Of a stretch of 64,000 bases of DNA, positions 27,611 through 34,729 are shown one piece after another. The notes under the pieces were generated by a model. That model was not told the origin of the DNA and searched no databases. It saw only the letters and a program-made list of their open reading frames with translations. Numbering within the stretch: the stretch's first letter is position 1; the number at the start of each line of letters is the position of its first letter. The translations under genes and the position numbers were made by a program. This DNA is from Corallococcus sp. NCRR (lineage in GTDB: Bacteria > Myxococcota > Myxococcia > Myxococcales > Myxococcaceae): NCBI RefSeq assembly GCF_026965535.1, contig NZ_CP114039.1:4588001-4652000 (forward strand), in the 5' to 3' direction.

Positions 27611-27932
27611 GACGTGTGTCTCCTGGTTCCGGTGGGGGACGCCGGGCCCATGGGCTCGCACCGGCCGTGCGATGCCCGCCCGTCATCCCTCCCGCTGAAG
27701 GAAAGGAGTCCGGCCGCGAAAAACGGCCACGGGGCGGATTTCCCCGGGCGATTTTCCGGGGCCCGGCCGGGCGGACGTGGCCGCAAAAGCCCCACGTGAC
27801 TCCTTCCCCATGCACGGAGTACTGAACAGGGGTCATGGCTTGCATCCGCTCACCTGGACCGGCATCGCGTTGGAGGCCCTGCCCCGGCACGCGGTCGTCG
27901 CGCGCGTGCGCGGAGCGGGCGGGGAGGGCGCC
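27611..27932. other. Divergent intergenic region with a folded GC element
   Basis: 322 bp between the acidic lipoprotein gene and the ECF sigma operon, which are transcribed in opposite directions, so promoters for both should lie here. Inside, CGGCCACG (27725-27732) pairs with CGTGGCCG (27777-27784), enclosing CCCCGG-8 nt-CCGGGG (27743-27762). I cannot identify convincing -35/-10 elements. Confidence 0.5.
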
Positions 27933-28505
27933 ATGACGGAGCTGGAGCTGGCGGACTGCATCCGCCGGGCGGCGCGGGGTGAGCAGGCCGCGTGCGGTCA
28001 GCTCTACCAGCGCTTCCACGGGGCCGTGCGCCGCGTGGCCCAGGGCTCGGGCGTCCTGGGCGCGGCGGAGGTGGAGGACGCGGTGCAGGAGACGTTCGTG
28101 CGCGCCTTCCGCGAGCTGCCCCGGCTCCAGCACCCGCGCGCGTTCAGCGGCTGGCTGCTGACCATCGCGAGGCATCACGCCTACGCGCTCAGCCGGGGCG
28201 CGAAGGCTCGGGCCCGCGTGGAGGAGGACCTGGCGCGCGAGTTGGACACCGCCGCCCCCGCGCTGCCGCCGTCATTGACGCTGGAGCGCCGCGTGGCCGT
28301 GGTGCGCGAGCTCATCGAAGGACTGCCCGAGGGCCCGGAGAAGGAGACCGTCCGGCTCTTCTATCTGGAGGGCGAGCTGAGCGCGCGGGAGATCGCCGAC
28401 CGGCTGGGGCTGGGCAAGAGCGCGGTGACGATGCGGCTGGAGCGCTTCCGGGCCCGCGTGAAGCGCGAGCTGCTGGCGCGGCTCCTGGCCGCGGAGGTGG
28501 GCTGA
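27933..28505 (+). CDS. ECF RNA polymerase sigma factor
   Basis: 190 residues. Sigma-2 region (~10-80, with VEDAVQETFVRAFRELPRL and GWLLTIARHHAYALSR) and sigma-4 region (~120-175, with REIADRLGLGKSAVTMRLERFRARVK helix-turn-helix) are both present; region 3 is absent, as in all ECF sigmas. It directs RNA polymerase to a specific stress or envelope regulon. The next gene, 3 bp downstream, encodes the likely anti-sigma partner. Start ATG 27933 follows GGGGAGGG; the frame extends upstream but conserved region 2 begins just after this ATG. Confidence 0.9.
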   Translation: MTELELADCIRRAARGEQAACGQLYQRFHGAVRRVAQGSGVLGAAEVEDAVQETFVRAFRELPRLQHPRAFSGWLLTIARHHAYALSRGAKARARVEEDLARELDTAAPALPPSLTLERRVAVVRELIEGLPEGPEKETVRLFYLEGELSAREIADRLGLGKSAVTMRLERFRARVKRELLARLLAAEVG

Positions 28506-28508
28506 ACC

Positions 28509-29306
28509 ATGGGCGCGAGCGACAGACACCTGGACGTAGAGTCCGCGAAGCAGCTCGAACGGCGCGAGCCCGAAGTGGTGCGCTACTTCGCCGAGCACCT
28601 CGCGCATCCCTGTGAGACGTGCGAGGCGTTCCTCGCCCGCGACGAAGCAGCGCATGACGAGTTCCCGGGTCTGGACGCGCTGGCGGACGAAGCGCTCGTC
28701 GCGGCCTCGGGGCGTCCCGTCCGGGAGGACGCGGTCGGTTGGGCGCGGGTGCGCCGGAAGCTGGGGGCGCCCCAGCGGGTGTGGCTGACCGGAGGACTGG
28801 GCGCGGTGGCGGCGGCGGTCCTCCTGGCGCTCCTGGTGCGCCCGGGGACCGGAGGGCCGGGCAGCGTGGAGCCTTCGTCCCAGCGCATCAAGGGCACCGC
28901 GCCCCTGGCATTGGAACTCACGGCGGCGGCGAGATTGCCGAATGGTGAGGTGCGCGCGGTCGCCGAGGATGCGGTGCTCCCGCCCGAAGCCGTGGTGGTC
29001 CTGCGCTACCACGCCAGCGAATCCGCGGATGCCCTGCTGGTGCGCGAAGCCCCTGGCGTGCCGCCGCAGGTCCTGGGCCGCCATGTGCTGACGCCGGGCA
29101 CGCACGACCTGCGCGACGGCGAGGACCTTGCGGGCGTGTCCCTGGAGGACGAGCGCGGACCCGTGACGCTGGTGCTGGTCGCCTGGCCGCACGGTGAACA
29201 GGGGAGCGCGGCCCTGGAGGTGGTGCGCGTCAGCGGACAGGTGCCTCCGGACGCGGCCCAGGCCCGCCTTCGCTTGAGGGTGGAGTCGGGGCATGCTGCT
29301 CCCTGA
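28509..29306 (+). CDS. Transmembrane zinc-type anti-sigma factor
   Basis: 265 residues. The N-terminal cytoplasmic part has H-x3-C-x2-C (HPCETC context, residues ~33-38), the metal site of ZAS anti-sigma domains. One hydrophobic span (~91-112, WLTGGLGAVAAAVLLALLV) follows, then a ~150-residue exported domain with no recognised family. Its position directly after the ECF sigma gene supports sequestration of that sigma factor at the inner membrane. Its 3' end overlaps the metacaspase start by 14 bp if the first ATG is used, consistent with translational coupling. Confidence 0.8.
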   Translation: MGASDRHLDVESAKQLERREPEVVRYFAEHLAHPCETCEAFLARDEAAHDEFPGLDALADEALVAASGRPVREDAVGWARVRRKLGAPQRVWLTGGLGAVAAAVLLALLVRPGTGGPGSVEPSSQRIKGTAPLALELTAAARLPNGEVRAVAEDAVLPPEAVVVLRYHASESADALLVREAPGVPPQVLGRHVLTPGTHDLRDGEDLAGVSLEDERGPVTLVLVAWPHGEQGSAALEVVRVSGQVPPDAAQARLRLRVESGHAAP

Positions 29307-30978
29307 GGAGCCGCGCGTGTCCCGCCTGCTGTTCATCCCCGTGGTGCTGGCGCTGGTGGCGCTCGGCGCGTGCCGCTCCGTGGAGCCGCGGGAGAAGGGC
29401 CGCGCGGTGCGGGTGCGCCTGGATGACGGCGCGCTGGCGTCCGCGCAGGAGGGCGAACGGCACGCGCTGCTCATCGGCATCTCCGCGTACACGGACCCCG
29501 CCTGGAACGGGCTGCGCTACGCGGCGAAGGACGCGGACGACCTGGGCCGGGTGCTGGCGGATCCGGCGCGCGGAGGCTTCCGCTCCGTGACGGTGCTCAC
29601 GCGGCCGGAGCAGACGACGCGCACGTCGGTGCTCGCCGCCCTCCAGGCGCTGGAGGCGCGTCCCTGGCGGCCCCAGGACACGGTGGTCGTCTACGTGTCC
29701 GGACACGGTTCACTGGCGCGCGACGTGAGGGGCGAGCTGCAGCGCTACCTGGTGACGTCCGACACCCGCTACCGGGACGTGGCCGGTACGGGGCTGGACA
29801 TGGCCACGTTGGAGCAGTCGCTGGAGCGGCTGGGGTCGCGGCGGCGCGTGCTGGTGCTGGCCACGTGTCACAGCGGCACGGGCAAGTCGCTCTTGCCGCC
29901 GGAGGTCCGCGACGAGCTCGCGCGCACCAAGGCGTCCTTCCTGCCGCAGCCGCTGGAGGCCGCGAGCCGCGCCTCGCTGGTGCTGTCCGCGAGCGATTGG
30001 GGCGAGGCCGCGCGCGAGGACGACGCGCTGGCCAATGACATCTACACGCACTTCCTCATCCAGGCGCTGGACGGAAGCGGCGACCGCAACCGCGACGGCG
30101 CGGTGAGCGCCACCGAGGCCCACGACTGGGCCCGCCGCAACACCTGGGCCTATACGGAGGGGCGCCAGCGTCCCAGCGCGCAGATATTGGAGGTGGGCGC
30201 GGATCCGGTGCTGCTCTCCGGCACGTTGCAGCGGCCGGGGCAGCCGGAGGTCTTCTCCTACAGCGCGAGGCTGGAGGGCTTCACGCTCAAGGTGGACGGC
30301 CACGACGCAGGCGAGCTGCCCGGAGGCGTGGTGGTGCCCGAAGGCCGGCGCAAGCTGGAGCTGCGCAAGGGCGGCCAGGTGTTGTGGGAGGACACCGTGG
30401 CGCTGCGCTCCGGCGAGCGGCGGGAGCTGGAAGCATTCCTGCGCCCCAAGGCGGACGGGCCCAAGCGCACGGTGACGCTGGGCGGAGGCGTGCTCGGCTT
30501 CCTGGATGGACAGAGCCGCGAGCAGGTGCTGCCGGCGTCGGCGCAGGCGGGCGTGGGGCTGGGCTGGGAGGGCGTGCTCCTGGACGGGAAGCTGGACCTC
30601 TGGGTAGACGTGGCGGCGGGGCAGGGGCGTCAGTCGCTGCGGTTGGACCCGGGCGGAGACGTGCCGGTGCGACACCGCTCGCTGCTCGTGGGCGTGGCGG
30701 TGGGGCCCACGTGGACGTGGGGCCGGCTGGGGCTGTCCACCGGACCGCGCGTGGCCGGATTGTGGTTGCAGCGCTCCTTCCAGTTGGAGTTGTTGGACCG
30801 GAACGAGCAGTACGTTACGGCCTGGCCGGGATGGATGGCCGCGCTGTCGTTCCGCTTCAGCCCGGTGTGGATGGTGGAGGCGCGCGCGCAGGCGTTGTGG
30901 GCCTACGTCCCGGTGGACGGGCAGACGCGCACGGTGGGCTTTGGAGGCCTGATGCTGGCCGGAGGGTACCGCTTCTGA
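29293..30978 (+). CDS. Lipoprotein metacaspase (peptidase C14) with beta-barrel-like C-terminus
   Basis: 561 residues. Signal peptide ends at lipobox LGAC (Cys27); if translation begins at the GTG at 29317 it is simply eight residues shorter. Residues ~55-320 are a caspase-like domain with His138 in YVSGHGS and Cys192 in ATCHSGTG, the catalytic dyad; an acidic DGSGDRNRDGAVSATEA stretch may bind Ca2+. Residues ~330-390 resemble a PEGA-like beta domain; ~400-561 alternate hydrophobic residues as in an outer-membrane barrel, ending in Phe. The protease should act outside the cytoplasm. It sits in the ECF sigma operon. Confidence 0.85.
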   Translation: MLLPEEPRVSRLLFIPVVLALVALGACRSVEPREKGRAVRVRLDDGALASAQEGERHALLIGISAYTDPAWNGLRYAAKDADDLGRVLADPARGGFRSVTVLTRPEQTTRTSVLAALQALEARPWRPQDTVVVYVSGHGSLARDVRGELQRYLVTSDTRYRDVAGTGLDMATLEQSLERLGSRRRVLVLATCHSGTGKSLLPPEVRDELARTKASFLPQPLEAASRASLVLSASDWGEAAREDDALANDIYTHFLIQALDGSGDRNRDGAVSATEAHDWARRNTWAYTEGRQRPSAQILEVGADPVLLSGTLQRPGQPEVFSYSARLEGFTLKVDGHDAGELPGGVVVPEGRRKLELRKGGQVLWEDTVALRSGERRELEAFLRPKADGPKRTVTLGGGVLGFLDGQSREQVLPASAQAGVGLGWEGVLLDGKLDLWVDVAAGQGRQSLRLDPGGDVPVRHRSLLVGVAVGPTWTWGRLGLSTGPRVAGLWLQRSFQLELLDRNEQYVTAWPGWMAALSFRFSPVWMVEARAQALWAYVPVDGQTRTVGFGGLMLAGGYRF

Positions 30979-31604
30979 TGCGAGCCAGGACATGCGGCGG
31001 AGCGCTGGTGCTGGCGCTCGTGGGCTGTGGCGGATTCGACAACGGAGACCTGCGCACGGGCACCGTGCGAGGCCGCGTGCTGGGCGCGGAGTCCGGAGTG
31101 GCGCGCGTCAGCGTGCTGGGCCATTCGGAGCTGCGCGCGACGGTGGCCGCGGACGGCCGCTTCGAGCTGGACGGCGTGCCGGCGGTGTCGCTGGAGCTGT
31201 TCGTGGTCGCCTCGCGCACGCAGGCGGCGAGGACGCCCGTGATGGCGCAGGGAGCCCGGGTCACCGACGTGGGTGACATCCAGGGGAGGCCCGGTGCCTT
31301 CCTGACGGTGAGGGTGCGGGACGAGCAGGGCGCCATCCCACCCGACGTCGAGGTGGAGCTGCGAGGCACGGGAGAAGACCGAGCCAAGGTGGACACGAGC
31401 AGCGGCGAGGTGCGCCTGGGGCCGCTGCCCGCGGGCTGCTACGCGCTGGAGGTCAAGGCCGACGACCTGGAGGACGTGGAGACCGAGGTCTGCGTCCGGG
31501 AAGGCGAGGAGCGCGTGCAGCCCATCACGCTGCCCGCGGATGACGATGACGGTGGAGACGACGACGGCGGCAGCGACGACCACGGCGGGCGGGACGGCGG
31601 CTGA
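30978..31604 (+). CDS. Lipoprotein with carboxypeptidase-regulatory-like domains
   Basis: 208 residues. Lipobox in LALVGC (Cys16). Two beta-sandwich repeats of the carboxypeptidase-regulatory/Ig type follow: GRVLGAESGVARVSVLGHS with FELDGVPAVSLELFV, and FLTVRVRDEQGAIPPDVEVELR with GPLPAGCYALEV. The tail is Asp/Gly/His-rich like that of the acidic lipoprotein on the other side of the sigma operon. The ATG overlaps the metacaspase stop (TGATG), so the two are translationally coupled. Surface-exposed ligand or matrix binding is inferred. Confidence 0.75.
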   Translation: MRARTCGGALVLALVGCGGFDNGDLRTGTVRGRVLGAESGVARVSVLGHSELRATVAADGRFELDGVPAVSLELFVVASRTQAARTPVMAQGARVTDVGDIQGRPGAFLTVRVRDEQGAIPPDVEVELRGTGEDRAKVDTSSGEVRLGPLPAGCYALEVKADDLEDVETEVCVREGEERVQPITLPADDDDGGDDDGGSDDHGGRDGG

Positions 31605-31608
31605 ATCG

Positions 31609-32202
31609 TCACTTCACGTCAGTGACCCGCAGCGAATCGAGGAAGGCCTCGCCCTCGGGGAATGGGTCTTCTTCGACGGCGATCGCCTGAAGGAAGAGGA
31701 GCCCGGTTCCAACGACAATCCATCGGTCCCGGATGAGCTCTCCCTCACCCGGGCCCCGCCACTCCCAGCCCATCCAGGGAGCGGGCAACCGCGTGTATTC
31801 GTCGCGTGCGAAGGGCTGCACGCGTTCCCGTTCAAGCCGCGCGAGGTTTTCTTCCGGGGACTTCCCAGCCTCGAAGGTGTTTGGATACCAATCCAACTGG
31901 AACTGCCTGGAGAAGTTCAGGTGCTCCCACGAGCAGTTAAGGCTGGGGAGACTGTAGGGTAGCGTGATCCAGCCAGGGGCCGGCACCGGACCACAGCGGA
32001 CACGGGTGGACTCAGTCGTTGCCTCGGCGCTGCCCGGAGGGAGGCGCGGCGCCACGATGCTGATGCCAGGCACGGGCTCCCATCGGACCTGCTCCTCCGC
32101 GGGCGGCCACTGTGGCCGGGCGGGAGCAGCCGCCCGCCCCGCCGCACAGGCCATGCATGCGAGCGCGAGCAGCCCTGGAACGTAGCGGTTCAACCGGGTC
32201 AT
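31609..32202 (-). CDS. Small lipoprotein, unknown function
   Basis: 197 residues. Signal peptide MTRLNRYVPGLLALACMAC with lipobox ending at Cys19. The mature part has Trp/Pro-rich segments and two further cysteines but no family I recognise. It converges on the preceding operon (4 bp between stops) and shares a 64-bp divergent upstream region with hemE. The ATG at 32202 directly starts the signal peptide. Confidence 0.7.
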   Translation of the reverse strand: MTRLNRYVPGLLALACMACAAGRAAAPARPQWPPAEEQVRWEPVPGISIVAPRLPPGSAEATTESTRVRCGPVPAPGWITLPYSLPSLNCSWEHLNFSRQFQLDWYPNTFEAGKSPEENLARLERERVQPFARDEYTRLPAPWMGWEWRGPGEGELIRDRWIVVGTGLLFLQAIAVEEDPFPEGEAFLDSLRVTDVK

Positions 32203-32266
32203 GGAGATAGGGTACACCCCGGTCCGTAAAGCCCGTGACTCCCACCCGCCTCCCCAAGGTGACGAC

Positions 32267-33310
32267 GTGAACGACCGACTCCTGCGCACGGCGCGCCGCC
32301 AGCCCACCGACACCACCCCCGTGTGGCTGATGCGTCAGGCGGGCCGCTACCTGCCCGAGTACCGCGCCATCCGCGGCAACATCGCGTTCCTGGACCTTTG
32401 CAAGGACCCGGACCTGGCCGCCGAAGTCACCGTCCAGCCCATCACCCGCCTGGGCGTGGACGCGGCCATCATCTTCTCCGACATCCTCATCCCCGTGGAG
32501 GCGATGGGCATCCACCTGGAACTGGGCGACAAGGGCCCCCACTTCCCCAACCCGCTGCGCACGCCCGCGGACATCGACAAGCTCGGCGTCCCCGACCCCG
32601 TCGAAGGCACCGGCTTCGTCGCGGAGGCCATCCGCCGCACGCGCAAGGCGCTCAATGACTCCGTGCCCGTCATCGGCTTCGCGGGCGCGCCCTTCACCCT
32701 GGCCGCGTACATGGTCGAGGGCGGCGGCTCCAAGAGCTACATCCAGATCAAGCGCCTGCTCTTCGAGCAGCCTGAAGTCGCCCACCGCCTCTTCCAGAAG
32801 CTCACCGACACCCTCATCCCGTACCTCAAGATGCAGGTGGAGGCCGGCGCGAAGATTGTTCAAATCTTCGACTCCTGGGGCGGGGAGCTGTCCCCCTGGG
32901 ACTTCGAGCGCTTCAGCCTCCCGTACCTCACCGAGATGGTGACGGAGCTCAAGGCCACCGGCGTCCCCGTCATCCTCTTCGGCGTGAACATGACCCCGCA
33001 CCTGCCGCTCCTGAAGCGCACCGGCGCGGACGTCATCGGCCTGGACTGGCGCTGCCCCGTGGACGAGGGCCGCCGCATCCTCGGGCCGGACGTGGCCACC
33101 CAGGGCAACCTGGATCCGCTCCACCTCTTCCTCCCCCGTGAAGAGCTGGACGGCCGCGTGAAGGACATCCTCCGCCGCGCCGGCCCCACCGGGCACATCT
33201 TCAACCTGGGCCACGGCATCCTCCCGCCCACCGACCCGGACGCCGCGAAGTTCCTCGTGGACGCCGTCCACAAGCACGGCGCCGCCCTCCGCCAGGGCAC
33301 GCTCGACTGA
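32267..33310 (+). CDS. hemE: Uroporphyrinogen decarboxylase
   Basis: 347 residues, usual length. Signature TPVWLMRQAGRYLPEYR near residue 20 and the catalytic-site segments GFAGAPFTLAAYMVEG, FDSWGGELSPWDF and GLDWRCPVDEG are intact, as is the C-terminal FNLGHGILP. It removes four acetate carboxyls from uroporphyrinogen III to give coproporphyrinogen III in heme synthesis. The start is GTG 32267, preceded by AAGGTG; the frame reaches ATG 32201 but lacks conserved residues there. No other heme gene is adjacent. Confidence 0.95.
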   Translation: MNDRLLRTARRQPTDTTPVWLMRQAGRYLPEYRAIRGNIAFLDLCKDPDLAAEVTVQPITRLGVDAAIIFSDILIPVEAMGIHLELGDKGPHFPNPLRTPADIDKLGVPDPVEGTGFVAEAIRRTRKALNDSVPVIGFAGAPFTLAAYMVEGGGSKSYIQIKRLLFEQPEVAHRLFQKLTDTLIPYLKMQVEAGAKIVQIFDSWGGELSPWDFERFSLPYLTEMVTELKATGVPVILFGVNMTPHLPLLKRTGADVIGLDWRCPVDEGRRILGPDVATQGNLDPLHLFLPREELDGRVKDILRRAGPTGHIFNLGHGILPPTDPDAAKFLVDAVHKHGAALRQGTLD

Positions 33311-33364
33311 ACAAGTCCCTGCCCGGCCATCTGGCGAGCAGTTGACTCAAGAATCAATCCGGCG

Positions 33365-33393
33365 TTGACGCGGTGCATTGCCCGCCATTAGAA
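33365..33393 (+). promoter_or_regulatory. Putative sigma-70-like promoter of fadIJ
   Basis: TTGACG (33365-33370), 17-bp spacer, TTAGAA (33388-33393), 34 bp before the fadI ATG. A partly palindromic TTGACTCAAGAATCAA lies just upstream and could be an operator. The -10 is weak. Confidence 0.4.
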
Positions 33394-33427
33394 GCGCCTC
33401 ACTCGGTTCACAGAGGGTGAGGCACAC

Positions 33428-34729
33428 ATGGCAAGCGAGAAGCGCAACGGCCACCGGCGGGTGGCCATCGTCCGCGGGCTGCGGACGCCGTTCGCGAAGG
33501 CGGGCACCGTCTTCGCGAACCTGACGGCGCTGGACCTGGGCCGGATGGTGGTCCAGGAGCTGGTGCAGCGCAGCGACCTGGACCCCAACGAAATCAACCA
33601 GGTCGTCTTCGGACAGGTCATCCCCACGCTGACCGCGCCCTCCATCGCGCGCGAAGTGGTGCTGGCGGCGGGCCTGCCCAAGCGCATTGACGCCTTCACG
33701 GTGGCGCGCGCCTGCGCCACGTCCATCCAGTCCATGGTGGCGGGCGCCAACGCCATCGCGCTGGGCGACGCGGACGTCGTCATCGCCGGTGGCACGGAGT
33801 CCCTGTCGGACGCGCCCATCTTCACCAGCCGCCCGCTGGCGCACGCGCTGGCCGCGTCGTCCAAGGGCAAGAGCCTCCCGGACAAGCTCAAGCCCTTCCA
33901 GAAGCTCAAGGCCAAGGACCTCATCCCCGTGCCCCCCGCCATCGCCGAGTACTCCACCGGCGAGACCATGGGCGAGAGCGCGGAGAAGATGGCCAAGGAG
34001 AACGGCATCACCCGCGAGGAGCAGGACCTCATCGCGTTCAACTCGCACCAGAACGCGGCCCGCGCCTGGAAGGAGGGCCTGTTCGACGGCGAGGTGATGC
34101 ACGTCACCGTGCCGCCCAAGTACGAGCAGACCGCCACGAAGGACAACATCGTGCGCGAGGACACCAGCCTGGAGGCGCTCGCCAAGCTCAAGCCGGTGTT
34201 CGACCGCCGCTATGGCAGCGTCACCGCCGGCAACGCGTCCCCGCTGACGGACGGCGCCGCGGCGCTGCTGCTCATGAGCGAGGAGAAGGCGAAGGCGCTG
34301 GGCTACGAGCCGCTGGGCTTCCTGCGCTCGCACGCCTTCGCCGCCACGGACCCGGGCGACCAACTGCTCCAGGGCCCGGCGTACGCGGCGCCCGTGGCGC
34401 TCAAGCGCGCGGGGATGAAGCTGTCGGACATCGACCTGGTGGAGATGCACGAGGCCTTCGCCGCGCAGGTGGCGAGCAACCTCCAGGCGCTGGCGTCCAA
34501 GGAGTTCGCGAAGAAGGCGGGCTTCAATTCTCCGGTCGGTGAGGTGGACCGCTCGCGGCTGAACGTGACGGGCGGCTCCATCTCCATCGGGCACCCGTTC
34601 GGTGCCACGGGCGCGCGCATCATCACGCAGGCCCTCAACGAGCTGAAGCGTCGGAACAAGAACACGGTGCTGTGCACCGTCTGCGCCGCGGGTGGCCTGG
34701 GCGCCGCGGTCATCCTGGAGCGTGCGTGA
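33428..34729 (+). CDS. fadI: Acetyl-CoA acyltransferase of the FadI type
   Basis: 433 residues. Thiolase nucleophile in VARACATSIQSM, catalytic His in GGSISIGHPFGATGAR, second Cys in VCAAGGLG. The extra length (~30 residues over FadA) and the internal segment SRPLAHALAAS fit the FadI/trifunctional-beta subgroup rather than FadA. It performs thiolysis in beta-oxidation. The stop overlaps the start of fadJ (TGATG), so the pair is coupled and should form one complex. GAGGGTGAGG lies just before the ATG. Confidence 0.93.
   Translation: MASEKRNGHRRVAIVRGLRTPFAKAGTVFANLTALDLGRMVVQELVQRSDLDPNEINQVVFGQVIPTLTAPSIAREVVLAAGLPKRIDAFTVARACATSIQSMVAGANAIALGDADVVIAGGTESLSDAPIFTSRPLAHALAASSKGKSLPDKLKPFQKLKAKDLIPVPPAIAEYSTGETMGESAEKMAKENGITREEQDLIAFNSHQNAARAWKEGLFDGEVMHVTVPPKYEQTATKDNIVREDTSLEALAKLKPVFDRRYGSVTAGNASPLTDGAAALLLMSEEKAKALGYEPLGFLRSHAFAATDPGDQLLQGPAYAAPVALKRAGMKLSDIDLVEMHEAFAAQVASNLQALASKEFAKKAGFNSPVGEVDRSRLNVTGGSISIGHPFGATGARIITQALNELKRRNKNTVLCTVCAAGGLGAAVILERA

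Noticed and set aside
30384..30977. Open frame running through the metacaspase gene into the downstream lipoprotein
   Set aside because: The in-frame upstream part is Gly/Ala/Arg-rich noise inside the metacaspase; the ATG at 30978 begins a clear lipoprotein signal peptide.
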